Shown here: one piece after another, positions 26,305-34,399 of the stretch
How the letters are laid out: each line of letters opens with the position of its first letter
Position numbering within the stretch: position 1 is the stretch's first letter
Source of the DNA: Flavobacteriales bacterium
Lineage (GTDB): Bacteria > Bacteroidota > Bacteroidia > Flavobacteriales_F > PHOS-HE28
Length of the DNA: 64,000 bases
Direction: 5' to 3'
NCBI GenBank assembly: GCA_019638115.1
Contig: JAHBUK010000001.1
Coordinates: 700,238-764,237 of the forward strand
Translations under genes and position numbers: made by a program
Notes under the pieces: model-generated
Told to the model about the DNA's origin: nothing
Database searches by the model: none
What the model saw: only the letters and a program-made list of their open reading frames with translations

Positions 26305-26720
26305 GTCATCCCAATGGGTCCGATACATATCGGACTGGGCACCGACCGAATGCTGGATCGGAGGCTACCCACATGTCGTCCCGATGGGACTTGGCACCGA
26401 CCGAATGCTGGATCGGAGGCTACCCATATGTCGTCCCGATGGGACTTGGCACCGATCGGATGCGGAACCGGAGGCTACCCATATGTCGTCCCGATGGGAC
26501 TTGGCACCGACCGAATGCTGGATCGGAGGCTACCCATATGTCGTCCCGATGGGACTGGGCACCGACCGAATGCTGGATCGGAGGCTACCCACATGTCGTC
26601 CCGATGGGACTGGGCACCGATCGGATGCTGAACCGGAGGCTACCCATATGTCGTCCCGATGGGACTGGGCACCGACAGGATGCTGAACCGGAGGCTACCC
26701 ACATGTCGTCCCGATGGGTC
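26305..26720. repeat. 55-bp tandem repeat array in the dusB-exbD gap
   Basis: GTCGTCCCGATGGG occurs at 26375, 26430, 26485, 26540, 26595, 26650 and 26705, exactly 55 bases apart. A diverged unit starts at 26305 (GTCATCCCAATGGGTCCGAT) and is separated by 70 bases because it holds the palindrome TCCGATACATATCGGA. Within each unit lie GCACCGAC and an imperfect palindrome around ATGCTG, then GGAGGCTACCCAYATGTCGT. The last copy ends CCCGATGGGTCCGATA. Units differ at a few positions only. The 514-bp gap holds no convincing gene. Confidence 0.95.
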
Positions 26721-26740
26721 CGATAGAAAGCTGAGGTCCT

Positions 26741-27427
26741 TCACGGCCTGGCATCCACCCGTACCAGCTCGCCATCGCCCACCCGCAGGGGGAAGGCACG
26801 GCGTATGGCCTGTATGCGGGCGCGGTCCACGGGGTCGTGCTCATCCAACTCCGTGAAGGGCTTGGCGAAGGAGCGCATGGAGCGTTCATCGCGCAGGATG
26901 CGCACGGCGCCCTCCAATTCGTCCTGCACGGCGATGTAGACCGCGTAGGGCGTTGCACTGGCCGGTGTGATCAAGATCTGCGCATCGGCCGGTGGTTCGC
27001 GGTACGGGCCAATGATCTGCGCTGCTTCCAAGCGTTGTTGCCACACGGCTTGCTGGCTTCCTCCGCCCAATGCGCTCAACCGTTCCTGGCATTGCGCCTC
27101 GGTTATGGTGCTCATGGTCGGCAGGTCGTTGCGGTCCTCCGGATTGGTCATGAACTCCATGGCCAGGGTGCGCAGCTCGCGCAGATCGGCAGGACGCTCG
27201 TTCACCAGCAAGGCACCCGCATCGTTCACTTGGATGTTCAGGATGTTGCGGCTCGCCACAGGTGCCGCCGGAGCATTGCTGTGTGGCGCCAACATGCGTG
27301 TAATGCCAAGTCCCAGATCAAGGGTGGTGGTTACCAGGAAGAAGACCAGCAGCAGAAAGGCGATATCCGCCATGCTACCGGCATTGATGGGGGCGATGCG
27401 ATGGTGGAAGGTGCTGCGCGTGATCAT
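26741..27427 (-). CDS. ExbD/TolR-like biopolymer transport protein (third copy)
   Basis: The 228-residue protein has a short cytoplasmic N-terminus and one membrane helix containing the ExbD signature (INAGSMADIAFLLLVFFLVT, residues about 14-33, with the conserved Asp). A periplasmic domain ends with DQ-like SYAV pattern ATPYAVYIAVQDELEGAVRI. ExbD proteins couple proton flow through ExbB to TonB. It is the last gene of the cluster, 117 bases after the second ExbD gene, and the 55-bp tandem array follows it. The start ATG at 27427 fits; upstream extension is poor. Confidence 0.9.
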   Translation of the reverse strand: MITRSTFHHRIAPINAGSMADIAFLLLVFFLVTTTLDLGLGITRMLAPHSNAPAAPVASRNILNIQVNDAGALLVNERPADLRELRTLAMEFMTNPEDRNDLPTMSTITEAQCQERLSALGGGSQQAVWQQRLEAAQIIGPYREPPADAQILITPASATPYAVYIAVQDELEGAVRILRDERSMRSFAKPFTELDEHDPVDRARIQAIRRAFPLRVGDGELVRVDARP

Positions 27428-27544
27428 GCTCGGACAACGCTGGGTGTGCCTCGCGCAAATGTGCGCAACGGGGAACGGTGTGTGCGCAAAAAGCAACGGC
27501 CGCCCTCATCAGGCGGCCGTTGCAGCGTTGTTGCGGCGATCGTC

Positions 27545-28000
27545 CTATCCGCCTTGCGAGCTGGAGTAGTTGATCTTCAGTGCATTGCTCTTGCGCAATT
27601 CCTGCTTCACATCGGTCACGATCTTCATGTTGGTCTCCTTGTCCACCTTCAGCGAGCGGGTGATCTTGGGTTGCAACACTTCATCGCGGCGCTCGGTACC
27701 CAGCTTCACCCAGGCATCGATCTCGTCGAGTCGTGCGAACTGGTCGTTCAGCTGGATGCGCGGCTCGGTGCCCAGGTAGCTCTCAGAAGGAGGGCCGATG
27801 TAGATGTAGTCCACCAAGGCCTTGTCTTCCAGCTTGGTCACCTCGCTGGCTTCGGGCAGCGAGATCTTCACCAACAGGTCCACTTCGCGCATCACGGTGG
27901 TCACCATGAAGAAGAAGAGGAGCATGAAGATGATGTCCGGCAGCGAAGCGGTGCTGATGGCCGGGGTGCCTTTGCCTTTCTTGTCCTTGAATCGTGACAT
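27545..28000 (-). CDS. exbD: ExbD/TolR-like biopolymer transport protein (second copy)
   Basis: A 151-residue protein of normal ExbD length with the helix SLPDIIFMLLFFFMVTTVMR carrying the conserved Asp near residue 24. A periplasmic part ends SLKVDKETNMKIVTDVKQEL. It starts six bases after the preceding ExbD stop, so the genes are co-transcribed. It is the copy closest to the canonical ExbD size. Confidence 0.93.
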   Translation of the reverse strand: MSRFKDKKGKGTPAISTASLPDIIFMLLFFFMVTTVMREVDLLVKISLPEASEVTKLEDKALVDYIYIGPPSESYLGTEPRIQLNDQFARLDEIDAWVKLGTERRDEVLQPKITRSLKVDKETNMKIVTDVKQELRKSNALKINYSSSQGG

Positions 28001-28006
28001 GGCGTT

Positions 28007-28741
28007 CTACTGGTTTCTGCGGCTCACGTCCACCGGTTCAGCTTCGGAGATCCGTTGCGGGTAAACCATGCGGATGGCCTTGATGAGCTTCTGGTCGTCC
28101 TCGTCCTTGTCGTTGAGCTCCGAGAACCGCCGTCCGAGTTTTTCACGGGAGAGATCCTCGCGCAACTCGCGGATACCGGCTTCCAGTTCGTTCTGCACCT
28201 GCACGTACATGTTGTACGAGGTCTTGGATCCGGTCTGCAGGGAGATCACGGCGGAGTTGGGTAGTTCCATGAACTCACCCAGCAATTCCACGGCCAGGAG
28301 CTTGTCCTCCCAGCGATCGATCTCTTTCTGGAAACGCACGCGGTCCTCATCCTCCGTAGCACCGGCAAGGTAGCTGCGGTTGAAGGCGATCTGCTCGCGG
28401 CAGACAGCGGCCGTTATGCGGGTCTTTTCCGGCAGGTTCTCAGCGTTGGTCGGGTTGGTCATGAACTCCTTGGCACCCGCACGCAGGTCCTTGATGTCCA
28501 TGGGCTCCCCTTCCACCAGCAGTTGGTCGGCATCGTTGATGAGCACGATGTACACGTTGCGGTCCTTCACCTTGTCGATGTTCTCCATATCATCAACGAT
28601 GGGAGGCAACAAGCGCAGGATACCGGCATCGGTGTCCATGGTGGTGGTCACCAGGAAGAAGATCAGCAGCAGGAAGGCGATGTCGGCCATGGAGCCGGCA
28701 TTGATCTCGCCTGGTCCTTCCCGTCTCTTTTTGCGCAGCAT
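28007..28741 (-). CDS. ExbD/TolR-like biopolymer transport protein (first copy)
   Basis: A 244-residue ExbD-like protein with the helix GSMADIAFLLLIFFLVTTTM and conserved Asp near residue 20, followed by a larger periplasmic domain than usual. Its body resembles the third copy (SYNMYVQVQNELEAGIRELR against SATPYAVYIAVQDELEGAVR), so the two large copies are paralogues. The gene starts three bases after the preceding small membrane-protein stop. Confidence 0.92.
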   Translation of the reverse strand: MLRKKRREGPGEINAGSMADIAFLLLIFFLVTTTMDTDAGILRLLPPIVDDMENIDKVKDRNVYIVLINDADQLLVEGEPMDIKDLRAGAKEFMTNPTNAENLPEKTRITAAVCREQIAFNRSYLAGATEDEDRVRFQKEIDRWEDKLLAVELLGEFMELPNSAVISLQTGSKTSYNMYVQVQNELEAGIRELREDLSREKLGRRFSELNDKDEDDQKLIKAIRMVYPQRISEAEPVDVSRRNQ

Positions 28742-28744
28742 GGG

Positions 28745-29137
28745 CTACTTCAGCATTCGGGTGACCTCGCCGACCAGGATGGCACCAACGGCACCGACCA
28801 TGGCGATGGTCAACATGATGAGACCCGCACCGATGAGTTTGGAAGCCTGCTCGGTGATGCCCCACTCGGGCTTCACCGAACCGTCGGCCATGGCGTAGGA
28901 GATGGCGAAGAGCAGGAGGAACCCGCCGATGCCGATGATGGACTTCTTGTTCAAGCCCAGCACCGCGAACACCAGCACGATCGCCAGGCTGAGGCCCATA
29001 GCGATGTAGGTGATCCACAAACCGCCGTCCACACCGGTATCGTTACCGGAGTAGATCATGATGAAGAACACGATACCCAACAGGGCCGTGGCGTACTGCG
29101 CGATTCGGCCGAGGAGGCCGGTACTGTTGTGGTTCAT
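28745..29137 (-). CDS. Small membrane protein of the ExbB/ExbD cluster
   Basis: A 130-residue protein with about four hydrophobic helices (residues 16-28, 40-60, 67-85 and 99-122). It lies between the ExbB and ExbD genes with six-base and three-base gaps, so it belongs to the operon. No named family is recognised. Similar genes at this position are seen in other Bacteroidota ExbB/ExbD clusters as far as I recall. It could be an accessory subunit of the proton channel; that is inference. Confidence 0.8.
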   Translation of the reverse strand: MNHNSTGLLGRIAQYATALLGIVFFIMIYSGNDTGVDGGLWITYIAMGLSLAIVLVFAVLGLNKKSIIGIGGFLLLFAISYAMADGSVKPEWGITEQASKLIGAGLIMLTIAMVGAVGAILVGEVTRMLK

Positions 29138-29143
29138 GGGCGC

Positions 29144-29908
29144 TTAGTGTTTGGTGGCCTTCTCACGCACGAGCATGTCCACAAGGCTGATGGAAGCTTC
29201 TTCCATTTGGCCGGTGATGCTCTCCACTTTGCTCACCAGGTAGTTGTAGAACACCTGCAGGATGATGGCCACGATAAGACCGAACACCGTGGTAAGCAGG
29301 GCGATCTTGATACCACCTGCCACGATCTTGGGGCTGATGTTGTTGGCCACCGCGATCTGGTCGAAGGCCTCGATCATACCGATCACAGTACCCATGAACC
29401 CGAGCATGGGCGCCAGGGCGATGAACAGGCCGATCCAGGAAAGACCGCGCTCCAGGCGGCTCACTTCCACGCCTCCATAGGCGACCACGGATTTCTCCAC
29501 GATCTCCACGCCTTCATGAGCGCGATCCAAACCTTGGTAGAAGATGCCGGCGATGGGGCCTTTGGTGTTGCGGCACACTTCCTTGGCGGCATCGGCACCA
29601 CCGCTCTTCAGAGCGCTTTCAACACCATTGAGCAGTTTGGTGGTGTTGGTGCTGGCCATGTTCAGGTAGATGATGCGCTCGATGACGATGGCCAAGCCAA
29701 GGATCAAGCAGATCAATACCGGAGCCATGAAGGTGGGGTCACCCTCGATGAAACGGTTCTTCAGCATTTGGTGACCTCCGGCAGGGGCGGCGTCGGCCAC
29801 CACTTCGGTGGATGCAGCCGCAGGAGCATCCTGGGCCATTACCGGGGTGAGCAGCGTGCTGACGCTCATCAGGCCAGCCAAGCAAAGGGACAAGAACTTG
29901 CGTACCAT
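29144..29908 (-). CDS. exbB: MotA/TolQ/ExbB proton channel protein with signal peptide
   Basis: A 254-residue protein opening with a signal-like peptide (MVRKFLSLCLAGLMSVSTLL to AQ) that precedes an acidic/Ala-rich stretch, then the TolQ/ExbB core. That core has a helix near residues 60-80 (FMAPVLICLILGLAIVIERI), GVEVSRLERGLSWIGLFIAL and LLTTVFGLIVAIILQVFYNY. These match the MotA_ExbB channel family. With three ExbD partners it should form a TonB energising complex in the inner membrane. A promoter cannot be located with certainty in front of it. It is the first gene of the operon. Confidence 0.92.
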   Translation of the reverse strand: MVRKFLSLCLAGLMSVSTLLTPVMAQDAPAAASTEVVADAAPAGGHQMLKNRFIEGDPTFMAPVLICLILGLAIVIERIIYLNMASTNTTKLLNGVESALKSGGADAAKEVCRNTKGPIAGIFYQGLDRAHEGVEIVEKSVVAYGGVEVSRLERGLSWIGLFIALAPMLGFMGTVIGMIEAFDQIAVANNISPKIVAGGIKIALLTTVFGLIVAIILQVFYNYLVSKVESITGQMEEASISLVDMLVREKATKH

Positions 29909-30055
29909 GGGGTGGAGTTATCGGGTGATGGTTGGTTTAACTGTTCGGTTCCGTGCGGAAAGGTAAGTGTGATCGGGTAAGCCGATCGGAAAGGACGAGA
30001 AACGTGCAGATCGAGGGCAGCTACGGTCGTGTTCAACCCCCAAAGGCTTCAACCC

Positions 30056-30250
30056 TTGGCGCTGGTCGTGCCGACCAGCCTGCCAATGCCCTGTCCACTC
30101 ACTCGAGCAAGCTCGGTTCGTTGCTGGTCCGGGATTGACCTCCCTACGGTCGGTCTTTCCCTGGTGGGGGGGCTTCAATGATTGGCGCTGGTCGTGCCGA
30201 CCAGCCTGCCAATGCCCTGTCCACTCACTCGAGCAAGCTCGGTTCGTTGC
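30056..30250. repeat. 69-bp direct duplication beside tRNA-Ser
   Basis: The stretch 30056-30124 is repeated at 30182-30250 with offset 126. It contains GGTCGTGCCGACC, a short palindrome, and CTCACTCGAGCAAGCTCGG. A further GC-rich hairpin, GCACGG-CTC-CGCCGTGC, follows at about 30264-30280 just before the tRNA gene. The 380-bp gap between exbB and the tRNA holds no coding gene. Confidence 0.85.
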
Positions 30251-30290
30251 CAGTGCATTGGCAGGCACGGCTCCGCCGTGCGCCATGCAT

Positions 30291-30382
30291 TGGCGGAGAG
30301 AGAGGGATTCGAACCCCCGATACCCCGTTAAGGGTATACGCACTTTCCAGGCGCGCGCCTTCAACCACTCGGCCATCTCTCC
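30291..30382 (-). tRNA. tRNA-Ser(GGA)
   Basis: On the minus strand the sequence begins GGAGAGATGGCCGAGTGG and ends with TCGAATCCCTCTCTCTCC then GCCA. The acceptor stem GGAGAGA/TCTCTCC, the anticodon stem CGCGC/GTGCG around loop CTGGAAA, and a long variable arm (TATACCC..GGGTAT) typical of serine tRNAs are all present. The anticodon is GGA (reads UCC and UCU). The 3-prime CCA is encoded. Confidence 0.97.
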
Positions 30383-30428
30383 TGATTACTTGCATCTGCG
30401 CAGGGCACACCCTCCGCGTTAAGGGCGG

Positions 30429-30457
30429 CCAAATTACAAAAAGGTCGTTCCCTCAAA
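30429..30457 (-). promoter_or_regulatory. Promoter of tRNA-Ser
   Basis: Minus-strand TTTG at 30457-30454 and TAATTTGG at 30436-30429 match the -33 TTTG and -7 TAnnTTTG elements with 17 bases between. The start of transcription would fall about 40 bases before the mature tRNA. Confidence 0.55.
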
Positions 30458-30500
30458 TTCTTGTTGCACTTCGTATTGCCGGTGCATGGGCGCCACCGTG

Positions 30501-31535
30501 TTAAGCCTGTGTGAACTCCCCGCAGATCGCCGCTCTCAAGCGCGTGGTCACCAGCTCCGTATCGGGCTCTTGCGCAAGCAGGAACATCAACTTGGCCAAG
30601 GCGGCTTCAACCGTTATATCGGCACCGGGCACCACACCCATGGCGACCAAAGCCTCGCTGGTGGTGTATCGCCCCTGTTCCACTTGGCCGCCTATGCATT
30701 GCGTTACGTTCAGCAGGAGCAGCCCCCGCGCACGTGCTTCGCGCAAGGCATCCAGAAACTCGGGGTCGGTGGGCGCATTGCCGCTGCCGAAGGTGGTGAG
30801 CACGGCCGCTCGCAGGCCGGGCATGCTCAGGGCGTGTCTCACCCAGGAACCGCGGATCCCGGGGAAAAGGCGAATAACAGCGACCCGGTCATCCAGTTCG
30901 GTATGCACACGCAGGCCCGTGTTCCGGCGCGGCAGGATGGCCGCCCGATCATAGCGCAAGTGCACTCCGGCCTCGGCCAGCGGCGGCCAGTTGGGGGAGC
31001 GGAACGCCTCGAAGCGCTCCGCGTGCACTTTTACGGTGCGGTTGCCGCGCATCAGGCGGTACTCGAAGTACACGGCCACTTCAGGGACCATGGGCATGCC
31101 ATGCTCGTCCTTGGCCGCTGCGATCTCGATGGCCGTGATCAGATTCTCTTTGGCGTCGGTGCGGATGGTGCCAATGGGCAACTGCGAACCCGTAAGGACC
31201 ACCGGCTTGTCCAAGCCTTCCAGCAGGAAGCTGAGCGCACTGGCGGTGTAGGCCATGGTATCACTGCCGTGCAGGACCACGAAACCATCGAACGCATGGT
31301 AGTGATCACCGATGATGCGTGCGATGCGCACCCAATCCGCCGGACGCATGTCGCTGCTGTCGATGGGCCGCTCAAAGGCCACACTGCGCAAGTCCACGGC
31401 AATGCGGCCCAACTCGGGCACCTGTTCTTCCAAGTGCGCCAGGTCCATGGGCTGAAGGGCGCCCGTGCGCGGATCGGCCCACATGCCGATGGTGCCACCG
31501 GTGTAGATCAGCAGTACAGTGGGTCGCTGGTTCAT
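30501..31535 (-). CDS. ansA: L-asparaginase, type I
   Basis: This 344-residue enzyme has the two threonine motifs of the asparaginase family: LLIYTGGTIGM (first catalytic Thr near residue 15) and VVLHGSDTMAYTASALSFL (second Thr and Asp near residues 90-97), plus PVVLTGSQLPIGTIRTDAKE. Absence of a signal peptide suggests the cytoplasmic type I form. It overlaps the upstream tatD gene by four bases (ATGA) and should be co-transcribed with it. Length is normal. Confidence 0.95.
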   Translation of the reverse strand: MNQRPTVLLIYTGGTIGMWADPRTGALQPMDLAHLEEQVPELGRIAVDLRSVAFERPIDSSDMRPADWVRIARIIGDHYHAFDGFVVLHGSDTMAYTASALSFLLEGLDKPVVLTGSQLPIGTIRTDAKENLITAIEIAAAKDEHGMPMVPEVAVYFEYRLMRGNRTVKVHAERFEAFRSPNWPPLAEAGVHLRYDRAAILPRRNTGLRVHTELDDRVAVIRLFPGIRGSWVRHALSMPGLRAAVLTTFGSGNAPTDPEFLDALREARARGLLLLNVTQCIGGQVEQGRYTTSEALVAMGVVPGADITVEAALAKLMFLLAQEPDTELVTTRLRAAICGEFTQA

Positions 31536-32299
31536 CGGCGGAAGAGTGTTTCAGCGTTGCGTGTGGTGATCCGTGCGATCTCGTCCACGGTCCTGCCGGT
31601 GGCTTCCGCCAGCTTGGCTGCGATGTGCGGGATGTAACTGCTCTCGTTGCGCTTGCCGCGGAATGGCACCGGGGCCAGGTAGGGGGCGTCGGTCTCCAAC
31701 ACACAGTGCTCCGGCCCGACCTGCTGCATGCTCTCGAAGAGCCCTCCTTTCGGATAGGTGATGACCCCGCCGATGCCCAGGTGGAAGCCACCCAGTGCGA
31801 TCACCCGTTTCGCCTCTTCCGGCGTGCCGGTGAAGCAGTGGAACACACCGCGCAGCGTCTCATCGTTCTCCTCCTCCACAATGGCCATCACCTCCTCGAA
31901 ACTCTGCCGGCAATGGATCACGATGGGCAGGTCCAACTCCTTGGCCCAGCGCACATGCTGGCGGAACACATCCTGCTGCTGCACGAGCCAGGTCTTGTCC
32001 CAATAAAGGTCGATGCCGATCTCGCCCACGGCACAGTATCCGCCTTTGCGCAACAGCTCTTCGATGCGCTGCATCACCTCTTCGTTCTGCTCACCCACCG
32101 AGCAGGGGTGCAGGCCCATCATGGGGAAACAGCGCTCCGGGTGGGCTTGTGCAAGGGCGTGCATACCCTCCACACTGTCCAGGTCGATGTTGGGCAGGAA
32201 GAGCTTGGTGACACCCGCCTCCAGCGTGCGCTGCAGCATGGCCTCGCGGTCGCCATCGAACTGCTTGTGGTAAAGGTGGGCGTGGGTATCGGAGAACAT
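31532..32299 (-). CDS. tatD: TatD family metal-dependent DNase
   Basis: A 255-residue protein with the TatD TIM-barrel motifs: FSDTHAHLYHKQF at the start (metal-binding HxH), MGLHPCSV, VGEIGIDLYWDKT with the metal Glu, LPIVIHCRQSFEEV, GVFHCFTGTPEEA and VLETDAPYLAPVPFRGKRNE. TatD proteins are 3-prime exonucleases/DNases in DNA repair and fragmentation. The ATG at 32299 fits the usual N-terminus. A repeat-rich intergenic block lies upstream. Confidence 0.95.
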   Translation of the reverse strand: MFSDTHAHLYHKQFDGDREAMLQRTLEAGVTKLFLPNIDLDSVEGMHALAQAHPERCFPMMGLHPCSVGEQNEEVMQRIEELLRKGGYCAVGEIGIDLYWDKTWLVQQQDVFRQHVRWAKELDLPIVIHCRQSFEEVMAIVEEENDETLRGVFHCFTGTPEEAKRVIALGGFHLGIGGVITYPKGGLFESMQQVGPEHCVLETDAPYLAPVPFRGKRNESSYIPHIAAKLAEATGRTVDEIARITTRNAETLFRR

Positions 32300-32625
32300 G
32301 GGGAGATGAGAGAATGTGAAGATGTGTTGCTTCGCTTTGCTTCGGCAAGCCTCACAATGACGGCTCGCAATGACGGATGTGGAGATGAGCGAATGTGGAG
32401 AAGTGAGATTGTGAGAATGTGAAGATGTGAAGATGTGAGAATGTGAACGCTTCGACTTCGCTCAGCGTGATGTGGGGATGTGGGTGACTGGCGGATAGTT
32501 GTTGGTGAATGGTACCGAGCACTTCGACCACCGGTCACCATTCTCAATTCACTGCGCTGCAAAGGTGCACCCTGCAGGAATAACGGATCGCTATCAGTTC
32601 GGATAGCTGCAACTTTGCGTTCCCC
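32300..32625. repeat. Composite repeat block upstream of tatD
   Basis: This gap contains GATGTGTTGCTTCGCTTTGC at about 32319, several GAAGATGTG/GAGAATGTG units from about 32405 to 32445 (the reverse of the CACATCTT octamer), and CTTCGACTTCGCTCAGCG at about 32452. These are the same modules as at 17074 and 23840, here in shuffled order. No coding gene is seen; the right end carries the promoter region of the GT9 gene (AACTTTG about 12 bases before its ATG). Confidence 0.8.
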
Positions 32626-33603
32626 ATGAAACTCTTGGTCCTCCGCTTTTCTTCCATCGGCGACATCGTGCTCACCAGTCCGGTGCTGCGCTGTGTGAAG
32701 CAGCAATTGGGCAATGTGGAACTGCACATGGCCACCAAGACGGTGTTCGGCGACCTGGTTCGTTTCAACCCGCATGTGGACAAACTGCACGAGTTGGGTG
32801 AGGACCTCGGCTCGCTGATGGGACGGCTGCGCCAGGAGCGCTTCGACGCGGTGATCGACCTGCATCACAATTTCCGCACGGCGCGGATCAAGCGTGCATT
32901 GGGCGTGCCTGCCACCAGCTTCCCCAAGCTGAACATTGAGAAGTGGTTGCTGGTGAACCTGCGGATGGACCGCATGCCCAAGTTGCACATCGTGGACCGT
33001 TACCTGAGCACGGTGGAACACCTGGGCGTGAAGAACGATCGCCAGGGCCTGGAGCTTTTCATTCCGGAGGAGCGGCGCGTGGACCTGAGCACCTTGCCTG
33101 CCGCACACCAAGCCGGGTATACCGCCTTGGCCATCGGTGCGGCCCATGCCACCAAACGCCTGCCGGAGCATCGCTTTATCGAGCTTGCCAAGCTGATCGA
33201 GGGACCCGTGGTGCTGATCGGAGGCAATGGGGATCGCGAAGTGGCAAGGGCCATTGCCAATGCAGCTGGTGGACGTGTGTTCGATGCCACCGGACGCTAC
33301 GACATCCTGGGCAGTGCATCGCTGATCGCGCAAGCGCAACGCGTGATCGCACACGATAGCGGGGCCATGCACATCGCGTGCGCCTTCAACAGACCCGTGA
33401 CCAGTATCTGGGGCAACACCGTGCCCGCCTTCGGCATGGGGCCGTACATGCCCCAGCACCCTGAACGGGCGCACATCGCGGAAGTGAAAGGCTTGAGTTG
33501 CAGGCCCTGTTCCAAGATCGGTTACGACCGTTGTCCCAAGGGGCACTTCCGCTGCATGGAGCAACAGGACTTGAGGAGCATTGCCGAGCACCTTCAGCCC
33601 TGA
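32626..33603 (+). CDS. Glycosyltransferase family 9 (ADP-heptose:LPS heptosyltransferase-like)
   Basis: The 325-residue protein has the GT9 pattern: VLRFSSIGDIVLTSPVLRCV near the N-terminus, the middle GAAHATKRLPEHRFIELAKL, and the late IAHDSGAMHIACAFNRPVTS then IWGNT. These enzymes add heptoses to the LPS core. The adjacency with KdsB (at 38 kb) and lipid exporters in the window fits an LPS-type outer membrane. The start ATG is preceded by an AACTTTG box. The exact sugar and acceptor are unknown. Confidence 0.93.
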   Translation: MKLLVLRFSSIGDIVLTSPVLRCVKQQLGNVELHMATKTVFGDLVRFNPHVDKLHELGEDLGSLMGRLRQERFDAVIDLHHNFRTARIKRALGVPATSFPKLNIEKWLLVNLRMDRMPKLHIVDRYLSTVEHLGVKNDRQGLELFIPEERRVDLSTLPAAHQAGYTALAIGAAHATKRLPEHRFIELAKLIEGPVVLIGGNGDREVARAIANAAGGRVFDATGRYDILGSASLIAQAQRVIAHDSGAMHIACAFNRPVTSIWGNTVPAFGMGPYMPQHPERAHIAEVKGLSCRPCSKIGYDRCPKGHFRCMEQQDLRSIAEHLQP

Positions 33604-33733
33604 AATGGGGGGCTCGAAGGTGCCGTGCCTGATGCATGCTCCGTTAAGGATGTGCTACACACATTTGGATGCGTTCCGAGAGCTGAAGTGGTCGCGCAAC
33701 CCACATCCCTGTCCGATCCGCTAAGCGGTGTCT

Positions 33734-34309
33734 TCAAGCACCTGGAGGAACAGGCGCGGGCACCACGTTCTCCACAGGCTTGGTGCTCTTCAGGTACGTG
33801 AAGATCGCGTGCGCATCCTCATCCTTGATATCCTTGTAATTCTGCCAAGGCATGGGCGGCAACAGTGGGCGCGACCCTTCCAGGCCTTTGTACAGCCCTT
33901 GTTTCAACGCGCGTTTGAATTGCTCCTCGGTCCAATTGCCGATGCCACTTTCGTCACTCGTGAGGTTGGCCGCGAAACTGGTCCCCCAAGGCCCAACGGC
34001 TGCGGTGAGGTCCATGGATAGCAAGGCCCATCCGGCGGCATCCTTGGGTACCGGGGGCAGCTGTGTGCCGGCAGGGTGTCCGCTCAGCAAGCGGTCCGGA
34101 TCGGGATAGGGGCCTTGCGGGCCCATGAGTTTGGGTGAATGGCAGTCGTGGCAACCCATCACGTGCACGAGGTACTCACCACGCTCGATCAGTTCGGCCT
34201 CGGTGGGCTGGGGCACTTCAGAAGCCTCAGGGGCCGGGGCAGGTTGGTTACAGGCCACCACCAGCAGGAATGCGATCGGGGCAAGTATGCGGGAGTATTT
34301 CCGTTTCAT
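33734..34309 (-). CDS. Lipoprotein monoheme cytochrome c
   Basis: The 191-residue protein has a lipoprotein signal (MKRKYSRILAPIAFLLVVAC, Cys20) and one heme site GCHDCHSPKL near residues 53-57, in the GEYLVHVMGCHDCH context of cytochrome c-like electron carriers. LLPPMPWQNYKDIKDEDAHA has a probable distal Met, with IFTYLKSTKP at the C-terminus. It may accept electrons in the periplasm. No partner gene is adjacent. Confidence 0.92.
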   Translation of the reverse strand: MKRKYSRILAPIAFLLVVACNQPAPAPEASEVPQPTEAELIERGEYLVHVMGCHDCHSPKLMGPQGPYPDPDRLLSGHPAGTQLPPVPKDAAGWALLSMDLTAAVGPWGTSFAANLTSDESGIGNWTEEQFKRALKQGLYKGLEGSRPLLPPMPWQNYKDIKDEDAHAIFTYLKSTKPVENVVPAPVPPGA

Positions 34310-34399
34310 CGGCGTAAAGAGTTGATCAAATGAAGGCCGAGGCGCGCACAGTTGCCCCTCTTCGTTCCTTCATCTTGGGACACCCGTCCCCAACAAATA

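Noticed and set aside
26305..26720. The 55-bp array read as a CRISPR array.
   Set aside because: The units are contiguous repeats without unique spacers, and no cas gene is in the window.
25932..26726. A plus-strand protein encoded through the 55-bp array.
   Set aside because: The frame is open only because the unit lacks stops. It has no start signal, is antisense to dusB at its left end, and gives a simple repeated peptide.
29918..30376. A minus-strand frame over the tRNA-Ser and its repeat.
   Set aside because: It covers the tRNA gene and a duplicated non-coding block, so it is a chance frame.
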